From the NCBI GenBank assembly GCA_030549175.1, contig JAUKUA010000004.1, forward strand, positions 5,084,001 through 5,148,000: a stretch of DNA of 64,000 nt. Reading direction: 5' to 3'. Origin of the DNA: Lasiosphaeris hirsuta (Eukaryota; Ascomycota; Sordariomycetes; Sordariales; Lasiosphaeriaceae). The translations under genes and the position numbers were made by a program. The notes under the pieces are model-generated. The model did not search any database, was not told the DNA's origin, and saw nothing but the letters and a program-made list of their open reading frames with translations. Shown here piece after piece: positions 22,516 to 33,901 of the stretch (position 1 is the first letter of the stretch; each line of letters starts with the position of its first letter).

Positions 22516-22902
22516 TCACGCCGAAGAGGGAATCTGCTCGCTCGGCTCGGCAGCCTCTGTCGCTTGGGTGGAGGTAGTGGCCGCGGCAGGAGCTGCGGCA
22601 GAGGCAGCGGCAGGCGCAGACTTGTTGGGGGCGAGTTCTTTGGCGCTGGACCACCTGTCGGGCTTCCTGGGATGGCGGGGGCCGCTGCAGGCTAGCTTGA
22701 TCTGGTTGATGGAAAAGGGGGTGACGGCAGCAATCTGTTCGTGGCTCATTTTTGCGTACTTGTGCAGCGCGCGGATTTCGATGCCCTCGTCGCGCGTGAT
22801 GGGGCGGGCGCGTGGCCGTCTCTGGCGCTGCGGCGGTGCTGACGACTCGGACTGCCCCTCCTGCCCCTCGTCAAGTGGCTCTGCGCTCGAGGCCGCGCTC
22901 AT
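22516..22902 (-). CDS. Small HTH protein, transposase-like DNA-binding domain
   Basis: From ATG 22902 the frame encodes about 128 aa up to a TGA that lies inside a perfect GTGAGT donor, so at least one more exon probably follows and the given end is only the end of this exon. The core RDEGIEIRALHKYAKMSHEQIA followed by INQIKLACSGPRHPRK looks like the helix-turn-helix segment at the N-terminus of fungal Tc1/pogo-type transposases and related proteins. The flanks are Ala/Ser/Pro-rich. It could be a domesticated or residual DNA-binding module. No catalytic DDE part is visible in the window. Confidence 0.45.
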   Translation of the reverse strand: MSAASSAEPLDEGQEGQSESSAPPQRQRRPRARPITRDEGIEIRALHKYAKMSHEQIAAVTPFSINQIKLACSGPRHPRKPDRWSSAKELAPNKSAPAAASAAAPAAATTSTQATEAAEPSEQIPSSA

Positions 22903-23865
22903 TTTTGGTAATGGTTGTGTCCACTGCCGGGGAAGGAGCGACGGGACATGCGCGCAGCACGGCAATTCTGTGTCTCTGATGTCGGGTGGGTGAAGACGCG
23001 TCGTTCCAGTTGCCGGGGGTGCCCGCAGTTGTCGTGACACTTGTCGTTGTGGGGATCTTGCCGCATCGGCTTTGACGTCTTGACTGTGTCGGTGCACGTG
23101 ACCGTCCCTCTTCGCATCAATTTCTGGCGCCTCCCGAAAAGAGACACCTCTCCCCCAAAAAGCACAATCCCACCTCACCTTACCCAGCACTTCGAGGCGG
23201 CTGTTGCTGTTGCTTCGTTTGTCGCTAGCTTCAAACACAGATCTAAAGCCCTACTTTTGAGTTGGATGGTGCACTCGATCTCTTGTTTCCAAACGGCCGA
23301 TACTGCCAATTTGGGCGCATATCCCACCCACCTTTGCCAGGGTCAATCGCGCGCAGCAGCCCTAATTGCACGTCGCGCCAACAAGCGGCCGCCGAAATGG
23401 CCGTTTTATGACCCCGTCGCCTCCGAAACATCTAAAAATACGGCGGCTCGAGCAAACAGGGTGTTCGTGGCGTCTACCAACATATTCTACCCCGATATTG
23501 ACACTCGGCGAATCGGATCGCGCTCCAACTCGTATCGTCCAAACGTCAAAAAAAATCAAACATCTAAACATGCGACCAGCGCTGCGACCCCGACGCCGTC
23601 CCGGTGCTCGCTACCGGGTCCGGGCCTGGCCGCTAGCCCGGCGCTCTTGTCCCCATGAACAAACATTCAGCGACTGGGATATGACTGCCATGATAAAGTT
23701 TCTCCCGTGCCCGCCTGTTTTCCACAGGATTTGTTTCCCACAGGATCTAGTTATGCCGTTTGCAGGGAAACCTCCACACCTCCCGGAGTCCCCGCCACCG
23801 ACCCGTTCTCATCGTTACCGGGCCGTTCAAAGTACTTGCATATCTCTAGCTCGAAATTCGCTAGG

Positions 23866-24461
23866 ATGGCGGAAAAGAAATGGAACAATCGGCACTCGAC
23901 AAAGGAGGTTGTCCCCCAACCTGAAGCCTCCCAGCCGGGCTTAGAACCGGTCTGGCCAAATTACATTCCACCCCATCATCTTGAGTACTACATACACACG
24001 CCTTACGACTCCAAGTTTAGCTCTGAAACTCCAAAGCAAAGGATATGCGGCCTTCGCAAGCACACCTTCTGGCTTGCGGCTACCTTGGCTGCCGCCTTCA
24101 CACTCATTGTGGGGCTGGGTGTTGGTCTCGGTGTGAGCATGAGCAAAGAGAGTCCACGAAACAACAGTGAGACTCCCATTGCCAGCATAATACTTTGATG
24201 ATGGACTTCTACTAAACCATGCGTTCAGCGGCCCAGTCTTTGGTGACTTCACCCACTACAATTTCATCCACCGTCACATCCATCGCTGGCTCCCCCTCGT
24301 CATCCAGTGCGTCTCCAGCTGTGACATCGGTTGTGATATTACCACCAGTGGGCACCGCCACCCTTACGCTCTCAGCTTTTAGGGCCGCCGCAACCCCCTC
24401 ATCCATCTGCCCATCAGCAAACAATACCATCGTACAGGTGATGAAAGGGTCTATGCGCTAA
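23866..24461 (+). CDS. Single-pass membrane protein with Ser/Thr stalk (3' end uncertain)
   Basis: Exon 1 (23866-24166) encodes a cytosolic segment rich in Pro and charged residues, CGLRKHTFW, and a transmembrane helix with the glycine-rich end LIVGLGVGLGVSM. Intron 24167-24228 leads to exon 2, a Ser/Thr/Val/Pro stalk ending in SICPSANNTIV. This layout (short N-terminus, TM with repeated GVG, Ser/Thr stalk, then CPSANNT) is common in ascomycete cell-surface proteins, where a Cys-rich ectodomain usually follows. Here the expected ectodomain was not found; further small exons up to about 24728 are possible. It may be truncated. Confidence 0.55.
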
Positions 24462-25053
24462 TTATTAGTAGCACCACCACCAGGATCGATGTAAGTAGTA
24501 TTGCTCCGACCCTTGGCATGCTCCTGCAGACTTTGCATATGCTAACTCCTTTTCCTAGACCGCCGGTGCCCCGATCTGGGCGCAACGTTTCCGTCACCGC
24601 TGCCCTCGCAAGAGCCAGCGCAGCACTCGCAACAGCCGACGCCGCTTGCCAAGCAGCGGTCGGAGACCAGAAGGTCCTCCTTGAGTACGGTATCGGTAGG
24701 GATCGCCTGGTTCAATCTGGAAGATAATCATAAGCATTTGAACAAGAGGCATAATTCAGGGGTCATAGACTCAAACCCTGGCTTTTAATCAATTAGCACG
24801 AAATACCCCCGCTAAAGTCACGAATTAGCTCTGCTTGTTTGCTTTCTCGTGTCACCATCCTCTACAACTTCTCCTCCACTCATTGCTCAACCGTCACGTG
24901 GCATTGCAGGCCTCAGTGCATTCGTTTGCTCAGAAAACACCCGTTTGTGCCCAACTTCCCCAATCCATATCTGGTTTCGAGACAAATCCCTCGCTCGAGA
25001 CCCTGAAGACAGCTTGCTACCTGAACTTCGACGCAGACTCCCTAGCATCAATT

Positions 25054-27606
25054 ATGCAGCGGAACCTAACTCAACTCGCGCGGCGTCCTGCCTCCGTTTC
25101 TCAGCCCTCTGGACGCAAGAACAGCGCTCCATGTGTTTTCTTCGCGCGGGGAAGTTGTCGGCATGGACAGACGTGCCTTTACTCCCACGAGCCCCCGGTC
25201 GAGTCATCCTCATTCTCAAACTTACCATCACCAATTGTGGAAAAGGCCGATACCAGAGCACAAGTGGTCTGTCATTTCTACGTCAAGGGGGGTTGTCTGA
25301 AGGGTGACTCGTGCCCGTTTGCCCATCCCGATCCCGACCCAGAAGTTGGGGACGTAACCTCTCAGACCTTTGAAGCTCCTGCCGAGAGTGACGAACCCGA
25401 CGACGATAAACCCGATACCTGGATCAGGGAAATTGGCGGCGTTCTGACTCAGTTCGGGGATGGTGTCGCTGTCCTCAAGACGTCCTTTCAGTCCGACTTC
25501 TCAGCTGTTCGCATCAGCATGCTCCCGCCAGACAGTACCCAGGCCAGCGTCTCCAAGCTTCTGTCGGACCTTGGTTTCACAGTTGCCCGAGCCCTCGACG
25601 AAATACGAGTACCGCCTCGTGGAAACGCGACCCACTGCGTTGCTGATGTCCGCATAGAGGATGCATCATTCGCTAAACGCCTCTGTGACGCCACCATGAA
25701 CAACAAGTCCATCAAAGTGGTGGGCATCAACGCCCCGATGCCGAGAGGTTCCGGCTCACAGAGGGTGGAGTGCAAGAAAGTTCATTGCTCCTGGCATCGG
25801 CCGCTGAGAACGGTGTGGTTAAACTTCAAATCCAAGTCTACGGCTGCAAAAGTCCAGGCTAGGTTCTCCGCCGCAAGGTCCACTGTTTGCGGGCAAGCGG
25901 TGAAGAGTAGCGAGGTGACCGGTTCCAAGAACTTTCACAATTCGCAAGCCATGACCGTCATGCTTACTGAAGTCCCTGGCAATGCGAACGAAGTGGACAT
26001 CAACAAAACAATTCCGCCGGCGATCAGGCCAATGCATATTGAGCTTGGGAAGCCCAGTTACCAGTACGATATGGCAATGGTCAATGCCCTTGTCAAGTCC
26101 AAGCTGATGGAGATTGGCCCCCTAGACTGGTGGGAAGATGCTTCAGTGGCCACCGGGGGCAAAAGAGCAAAGGCTAAGGGCCGCTTCCAGGACGAAGGCG
26201 ATGCTGTCAAGGCAGCCACCTCGCTAAATGGTTGGGCAATACCTTTTGGCACCAAGCTCCAGCTCAATGTACAGGCAATCTACTCGGCTAGGTTTAAAGT
26301 CCTAGAGCGTGTTTTCAAGGTCGTCGGGCCTCTCATTGAGGCGCAGAAGGCATCGTGGCTTACCAAGCACGTCTTCTTCACGCCGTACAAGCCCTCTCAG
26401 GCGAATGGACAACGCGTACTGAGACTAGAAGGGGCGGATAACATGGCTGTTGCTGAGGCTAAGGGTATCCTGGAAAAAGTGCTTGCGGGCCAGGCTGCGG
26501 TGGATGACAAGGGAGAAATCATCTGGACCCCAGCTTTCGCCGTCAACGGCGGCATTTTCCAGAAGCTCAAGAACCTCGAGGAGACATTGGGTGTCACTAT
26601 CGTGAGAAACAAAAGGCTATCACGTCTGCAGATTTTCGGACCGGCCGAGAAATGTAAGCAAGCGCAGACATTGCTCGCTAAGCTCGCGTCTGAGGATGCC
26701 TCCACATCGAATGCCGTCTCTCTTTCCGACGATCAATTCGAATGGGCCTGCTTCGGCGGTTTCAAGGACCTGACAACCATCCTCGGACAAAAAGTCAGCT
26801 TTGACATCATCTCGACCCCCAAGCGGATCCTTGTCACTGGAACCGACCAAGACTACCGCCTTGCTCTAAAGATGGTAACAGCGTGCCAGAAACACAATAC
26901 CCCCAAAGTAGAAGCGGGCAACTCGGAATCCCAAGCCGGGCCAGTAGACTGCACAATCTGCTGGAGCGAGGCCGAATCCCCCGCCGTTCACACCACGTGC
27001 GGCCACACCTACTGCCCAGACTGCTTCGAGACCTTCTGCTTCTCCAACGCCAACAACGGCAACAGCAAATCCAACACCCCCATCGCATGCGCCGGCGACT
27101 CCGACACCTGTCACCACCCCCTCTCCCCCGCCGAACTTCAAGACCACCTCCCCTCGCGCACATTCGAAGAACTCCTCGAAGCCTCCTTCGCATCCCATAT
27201 CCGCCGGCACCCGGAAACCTTCCGTTCTTGTCCCACCGCGGACTGCAACCAACTCTATCGCTCATCGGCCGCTTCGTCACCGTCGAAAAGGATCTTCACC
27301 TGCCCGCAATGTCTCACTGCCGTCTGCACAGCATGCCATGCTTCGCATCAGGGCATGACATGTGCCGAGCACATTGACATGGTGTCGGGCGGATACGCTG
27401 CGCTGGAGGAGGCCAAGAAGCGGCTGGGCATTAAGGACTGCCCCAAGTGCAAGACGAGTATCGAGAAGACGGAGGGGTGTAACCACATGACATGTGTCGG
27501 GTGCAAGACACATATCTGCTGGAAGTGCCTGGAGACATTTACGACGGCGAGGGCATGTTATGAGCATTTGAGCCGGTGGCATAATGGGGCTTTTGATTAT
27601 GAGTAG
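25054..27606 (+). CDS. CCCH zinc-finger RBR-type E3 ubiquitin ligase
   Basis: Single-exon gene, 850 aa from ATG 25054 (the frame is open further upstream but lacks an ATG). Two CCCH fingers (Cys27-His45 and about Cys73-His91) point to RNA binding. Next come RRM/KH-like segments in the middle. The C-terminus is a RING-IBR-RING module: RING1 from about residue 630 (CTICWSE...CGHTYCPDC), an IBR with CPTADCNQLY and CPQC...C..CH, and RING2 CPKCKTSIEKTEGCNHMTC. In RBR ligases, ubiquitin is passed through a thioester on the Cys of the GCNHMTC motif, here Cys809, which is present. I infer an RNA-linked ubiquitin ligase acting in the cytosol or nucleus. Substrate unknown. Confidence 0.87.
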   Translation: MQRNLTQLARRPASVSQPSGRKNSAPCVFFARGSCRHGQTCLYSHEPPVESSSFSNLPSPIVEKADTRAQVVCHFYVKGGCLKGDSCPFAHPDPDPEVGDVTSQTFEAPAESDEPDDDKPDTWIREIGGVLTQFGDGVAVLKTSFQSDFSAVRISMLPPDSTQASVSKLLSDLGFTVARALDEIRVPPRGNATHCVADVRIEDASFAKRLCDATMNNKSIKVVGINAPMPRGSGSQRVECKKVHCSWHRPLRTVWLNFKSKSTAAKVQARFSAARSTVCGQAVKSSEVTGSKNFHNSQAMTVMLTEVPGNANEVDINKTIPPAIRPMHIELGKPSYQYDMAMVNALVKSKLMEIGPLDWWEDASVATGGKRAKAKGRFQDEGDAVKAATSLNGWAIPFGTKLQLNVQAIYSARFKVLERVFKVVGPLIEAQKASWLTKHVFFTPYKPSQANGQRVLRLEGADNMAVAEAKGILEKVLAGQAAVDDKGEIIWTPAFAVNGGIFQKLKNLEETLGVTIVRNKRLSRLQIFGPAEKCKQAQTLLAKLASEDASTSNAVSLSDDQFEWACFGGFKDLTTILGQKVSFDIISTPKRILVTGTDQDYRLALKMVTACQKHNTPKVEAGNSESQAGPVDCTICWSEAESPAVHTTCGHTYCPDCFETFCFSNANNGNSKSNTPIACAGDSDTCHHPLSPAELQDHLPSRTFEELLEASFASHIRRHPETFRSCPTADCNQLYRSSAASSPSKRIFTCPQCLTAVCTACHASHQGMTCAEHIDMVSGGYAALEEAKKRLGIKDCPKCKTSIEKTEGCNHMTCVGCKTHICWKCLETFTTARACYEHLSRWHNGAFDYE

Positions 27607-28495
27607 GACGTCCAAGGGAGATTGTGGTAGGAAGAAATAGCGGATGGTTATGGCTAGCGTTTGAAGGGGGAGCTGTGGTTGCCTCAGATAGCACATATAG
27701 AAACCTCAAACTAGACCTCCCTCCGTCTCCCATCACCCAACATCAGAAGCGGCATTGGTAGGACGAAGTTCCCGGTTGGTTACTTGCCTTGAGGAAATAG
27801 TCTTCCTGTGAGTCGTCGGCACTCTCGGTTTCAATTCTAGCCGCTGGAGCCTAGCTGGAAGCGCCATATCGCTCGACAGCGAGAATCCTGGTTCCATTAG
27901 GAAGGACTGCAAAGCCGACAAGGTATTGGTGTCGAAGTTCTGAATGCGGCAGTCTGTCAGAAGGGACTCACCATCGATGACGGCTGGATCCAGCTGAAAG
28001 TCGATTTGAACCGTTTTTAGTTTCCTTGTGTGAATAAATGTATTGCGATCAGGGGACGACTGTGGATGCAGTAGCCCCTCCCCCCCGCTGGATCCGAGAC
28101 TCAGAAGAGCTCAAAAGGACGGGGCGGGGAAGTTTGGCGTGTTTCAAAGTCGGGCAGCAACGGGGGATTCTGATTCTTGAGGGGGCAAGCTGCGATGCGG
28201 GTGGGGTTCCAGCACAAACGTCAAATCGTCGGACGCGAGCAGTTGATGCGCGGTTGAACTGAAGCAGTGCTGAACTGAAGAGGGGAAAGATGCAGGCTCT
28301 GCAGAGCACCTGCAGGGTGCAGTGGGGGATTCGCGGAAAGGCGAACCATTGGATGGTCAAAAATTGCTCCCAAAAATAAAATAGGTAACGTTAGGCAAGA
28401 AAGAATACCCCCAAATTCCAGTTCGCCTTTGCCTTCCAGAGGCTCACAGCTCGACCCAGGACACGGCCCGTCGAAGCAGATGGTTGGAATCCGCC
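27607..28495. other. Intergenic region upstream of the first NLR gene
   Basis: No gene was seen. It contains the presumed promoter of the NLR gene and a short C-run near 28075. Confidence 0.4.
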
Positions 28496-31400
28496 ATGGT
28501 ACGCGACCCCGATTGCCCCTGCGCCATTGACGGTCTAGACATGCTAATAACCTCATTTATTTGGTCGAAGTAGTGGAAGCGCCTCAAGCCAGGCCGATTC
28601 GGCTTGAATGACACCGTGACCGAAGACACTGCCAGTACCCTCGGGCCGTCCCGTGAGGGCCAGGATCGAAGAGACGACCCCCTCGGCCTGCTCGTGCTCC
28701 ATGCACCCCCCGAACGAACGATCGACATCCTGTTCATCCATGGCCTTGGAGGGACAAGCCTGCGGAGTTGGTGCTATGAGAGGCACCTGGACAACCTCTG
28801 GCCCAAACTGTGGTTGCCAAACGACCTACCCACCGCTCGGATCCTCACGTTCGGCTACAATGCCCATTTCTCATCCAGGAAAGCGCAGGCATCCTACACT
28901 ATTGGCGACTTTGCTAGCGACCTCCTTTTTCGCATGCGCTATGGCGAGAAGACGCCCGAGCGACTGGGCCAGGTGCCCATTGTCATTGTCGCCCACTCCA
29001 TGGGCGGTCTAGTATTCAAGAAAGCCTTCATCCAAGGTCACCTGAATGACGAGTTCCGTGACATCATATCCATGATCAAAGCAGTTGTGTTCCTTGCCAC
29101 GCCCCACCAAGGCACCGACTTGGCCGGAACGCTGAACAGATTCTTGTCGGGCTCTGTTTTCGGCCACGCTCCAAAAGACTACGTTACCGAACTCGCAAGG
29201 AGAAGTCCGACCATCGACGAGCTGAACGAGGCCTTCCGCAATCATGCCCCCAAGCTTCAGATATTCTCTTTCTACGAGACCTTGGCAACCGCCATGGGCC
29301 CAATATCCGTCAAGATCGTTGACAGACCGACGGCTGTCATGGGCTACCCAAATGAGACACAAACACCCCTAAATGCCAACCACCATGACGTTTGCAAGTT
29401 TAGCGACACTAGCGATCCTAATTATGTTGCAGTTGTCGGGGCGCTCCGCAGCGTCGTGGACTCGGTGATATCACGGACTGGTGGCGGTGACCAAGCCACT
29501 TCCGAAGAGGATCTCCGTCTGATACAGGACTTTCTGGGTGTTGCTGCTGCCCCAGAAGAGGATCTTGCTTTTGGGCTCACGGCAAGAAAGAAGGAGACCT
29601 ACCGTACTTTCATGGAAAGCGACCAGGTTGGGAATTGGGTTCGTTCTACATCAAGCCACATCCTGTGGGCACACGCTCCGCCCGGCAGTGGAAAGTCGAC
29701 CATCTCCTCTTTTGTCATTGAGCATCTGCTCGAGGCCGACCGCCACTGCTCGTATTTCTTCTTCAAATACGGGCAGCACAGGAAGCATTCGACTATGAAC
29801 ATGCTTCACTCTCTGGCTTACCAAACCGCCCTCCGGCTACCCGAGTATCGACAAGCCCTGGCCCAGTTAGCACGATCAGGGGGTCGGGTCAGCAAAGACG
29901 CTGAAATAGCGTGGAAGAGGTTGTTTATCGGCTGTCTAGATGACATCAAACCCTTGGAGCATGCCATTTATTGGGTCATTGATGGACTTGATGAGTCGGA
30001 ATCGAGCAAGCAGGTGGTCGAGCTCATATCCGGCATTGCTGACTTCAACGCCCACGTCCGCGTTGCCATGTTCAGTCGACCCCTTCCTGATATCCACCAG
30101 GCCTTCCAGCTGGCAAACAAAAGAGTGCCTGTGGTTGAGCTGCCCTTACCAGATAATCGGGATGACATCAGATTCATGGTAGCCGCCGAGATCGAATCCC
30201 TTCTTTCTGGCGACCACTTCAAGGCCGAGGTGATCAGAGAAGTAGTCACGAGGTCGCAAGGCAACTTTCTTTGGGCCAGTCTTGTCACCAAGCAAGTAGT
30301 CAAGTGCCGCCGTGAAGATCAGGTCATGGGCGTTCTCGACTCGACTCCCGATGGCATGGACCAACTGTTTGATCGTATGATGGATGTCATTACAGACCTG
30401 GGAGCCGATGACGACAAGAATCTTTCCAGAATCCTCCTTATCTGGGCCATGTACGCAAAGAGTCCGGTTACTATCGAAGAGCTTTCAGAGATTTACCCCG
30501 CTGAGTTGAGGTCTATCATGGACCTGAACCACACCATAAGCCAAGTGTGCGGTCAGTTTGTCGTTGTCAACCCGCAGGGCAGAGTGACCCTGGTTCACCA
30601 CTCGGCCCGCGAATACCTGGAAAGGACAATACGCCGCCCATTCCCTCTCAACTCGGAGCACGCAAACGAAGAGATTCTCATCAAATGTCTCGTTACACTT
30701 TGCAAAAAAGAGCTGAGACAAAGCATCAACGCACTGAACGTGCCCGTCTTCCTCCCCTACGCATCTACATCTTGGGCATCGCATCTTGAGCATTGCTCGC
30801 CCGGATCAACCCGTGTTCTGGGTGCTCTCGTCAGATTTCTCAATGGCCCTTCTCCCCTTGTCTGGATTCAGTACTTGGCTATGAGCGGCCGATTATCCGA
30901 GCTTCTGGTTGTCTCTGCAAAGCTCACAACGTTTGTACAGAAGCGCAAGGAGGGGGATCCGGTTGGGTCACCTCTGATCAATCCGCCAACAGAGTTTTTG
31001 TTGCTGGAAACATGGGCGGTCGACTTTATGAGATTGACAGCCAAATTTGGCCGCTATCTATCCGAGGAACCTGGTCTCATCTACAAGAGCATTCCAGCAT
31101 TGAGCCCAACAACCTCCATCATACATCGAAAGTTTGCCGGAAACCCTGCGACTGTCTTGTCAGTCTCTGGATTGTCAAATGAACAATGGGACGACTGCCT
31201 GGCACGTGTTTCAGGCGGCACCGCAAAAGCCTTCAGTCTTACTTCATCACCATCACATCTGGCCATAGCAAGCAATGAGCTCGGAGGCACCATTACAACA
31301 TGGGACACAAAGGTGTTTAGGGAGGTCCAAAGATTAAGACCGGGTGAAGGAATATGGAGCATTGCCTTCAATAAATCCGGCTCGCTCCTTATATGTTATG

Positions 31401-33394
31401 CTTCTTCACAGACATTCGTCTGGGAAACACGAGGTTGGTTGCTCAAGTTCTCCACGAGCAATCCACGGCGCGGTCGAGCCACGCGGGCGGAGCGAGTCAT
31501 CGAGATGAAGTGGGATGAAGATGACGACGCTGTCTTCATGGTGTCGGAACAAAGAAGAGTCTATAAGCTGCAAAGCCAGCACACGCAGAAACAGGCATGG
31601 ATTCAGCTGGATCCTGCCTTGCTTGAAGAGCCAGACCTCCCCAGGGGCACAGCGCTTGGCACCCCATCATGCGTCAAGTTCAATGCCGATTGCACACAAA
31701 TTGCTGTAGTTTACGGCTCATCACCCATGTCTATCTGGAATGTAGATCCACCAGAGATGGCGGCACGGCTGAGCAAATCACACAGCTACACGGCTAGCCA
31801 CCATGTCGACTGGCATCCGTCCGGGGCAGTGGTTATTGGCATAACGGACGGTCAGATCTTCAAGTGGTGTCCCACCGAGGATACATATGAAGTCAAGCGC
31901 GACACAGAACTCAGGGCCTATAGCATCGTGTGCAGCCCGAACGGTCGAGTTTTTATTACGAAGGGCAGCGGAGGCTCTATCGGGATCTACGACTTCTCAT
32001 CAATGTCGCGTCTCTACGTGTTGAGCTCAGAAGACATGATCAGCGAGATCCATTTCGGCCACGGCGATTTTAGATTCTACGATCTTCGGGAGTCGTACTG
32101 CAACGTTTGGGAGCCGAGATGTCTCCTCGGCCTTGCGGAAGGCACCTTTGAGAAAAGCAGCGACGATGACAGCGCAGCGGACGATGGCTTTTGGAGCAGT
32201 AGCAAAGACACAGTCAGCTCGCCCACGCAGTTCGCAGTTTTGGAAACCCACGCAGGCCGCAAGTCGGCTGTCAGGTCTATACAGCCAGGGCAGACATCAC
32301 GCCAGCCAATCGCCCACACAAACAACGACGGATCTCTAAACATTTACGACATCGTTCGCAAGAAAAAGGTCGAGATAGCAAAAGCCACGGTCAATTGGGT
32401 CAGTTATATTGATAACCTTGCTTGGAGCAAGAAACACGACCAGCTTGCCTATTCCATGGCTGGGGCCGTCTCGGTTGTGTCCGTATCCACCGCCGACAAC
32501 ATGGATGAGCCGCTATCAGCTGAGACAGTGTACGCCGAGAAAGAACTCCCGCCAGATCGTGTTTGGGCCGAACAACTTCTGTTTGACACCACAGGTACTC
32601 GGCTGTTGGTCCGCGGTGAACAGAAGTGTCAGGTTCTGTCAATGCCAGACGGGGTGGTGCTGGCCGAGCATCAGCTCCCTGAACGCAAGCCTTGGTCGCG
32701 AGTCGAGGAAGCAAAGTGGCAATTACACCCCTCGAAGCCCGAGTACATTTTGTGCCTCACTTCGAGATCGATAGCCGTTTTCTCATGGGACGACCTTGTC
32801 CACAAGCAGACGATCGCACTCGATCCCCATGGTGCCTTTATAGATGCCGCACACATTAAGAATTGCGATAGTGACCCAGAACCTATCATCACAGCCATGG
32901 CCTCGGCTACCGATACTTCCGCCATCGTTGTTGGTGCCATACTAGACAGCCATAACCCTCGTTTGCTCCTGCTGCGTATCGAGACTGTACGATTCAGTCG
33001 CTTCCGCTACAATTTCATGGTCTTGCCCACTGACGAGATGTGCACCCCTCCCACCACCACCGCACCCACCTCCATCAAGCCACTCCCGGTTCATCCGTCC
33101 CTTGCTATGGCTGTCGCTCACCCGGTCGGAATCCTCAATGATGGCCGGCTCGTCTTTCTGGACGAACGGCTCTGGGTATGCACAACGCGACTGTCATTTT
33201 CGTCCGGCGTCCCACCGGAGGCGCCCGAGATAACACGGCATTTCTTCCTTCCACAAGACTGGGTTACGCCAAAAGGCCTACGGCTGTGTCGAGTTTTGCT
33301 GGACGGCACATTTCTCTGCCCTGTGAAAGGGGAGGTGGCTATCATGCGCGGCGACTTGGTAAGCGAGACGGTGAGAAACTGGTACTGTGACTGA
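28496..33394 (+). CDS. NOD-like receptor: SesB alpha/beta-hydrolase - NACHT - WD-like repeats
   Basis: Two exons: 28496-28532 and 28593-33394, 1612 aa. The long frame has no ATG before its first domain. An exon from ATG 28496 joined by intron 28533-28592 gives an in-phase start. Domain order: a lipase-like SesB effector (about residues 50-300) with IDILFIHGLGG, nucleophile elbow AHSMGG (Ser148) and a late NANHHD His; a NACHT-type NTPase with P-loop PPGSGKST (about 375-382) and Walker B YWVIDGLDE (about 472-480); and a long C-terminal half with degenerate WD-type repeats (for example GGTITTWDT, MSIWNVD, HVDWHPSG). Fungal NLRs of this plan sense non-self, and several control heterokaryon incompatibility. 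It is probably cytosolic. The ligand is unknown. Confidence 0.88.
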
Positions 33395-33901
33395 TGTTTG
33401 AATTCGGTTCCACGTAGATTTTTGTGTCGATGGGTTTACTAGGTTCACGGGGGAACCGGGTGCGCCTGCCGGGACTCGAATTCGTATATTGGTTCGAGCC
33501 TGTCAATTCTACAAGCCTTCAATATCCCTCTTTTAGCGAGAGTGCTGGAGGATATTGCTCTTCAGGATTATTTCCAAGCAACACCCGTGATCAAGCTTTA
33601 CAGCCTCTTCCCAAACCATATGACTCTTTGCCTCAGCCTAGCCCTAGAGAACCAAGCGGGTCCAGTTTGGCGAGATGATGTCATGTTGAATCCCCCAAGT
33701 CACCCGAATCTACATTCTACTATCCCATCTCATATACTGACCATGAATTTGCGATTCACGACAGCACGCATCGGCTCTATATGCGATTGCTCGAGGACCC
33801 CTAAATGACACCTCACCATCCCAACTAGGCGCCCGTTTTCTTGTCCCATCTAGTAATAATTAGCTCAGACAACTCTCTCACAAAAACGGGACGAGAGAGA
33901 C
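33395..33901. other. Intergenic, no gene seen
   Basis: Converging 3' ends of the NLR and mitochondrial carrier genes. Nothing further is supported. Confidence 0.4.
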
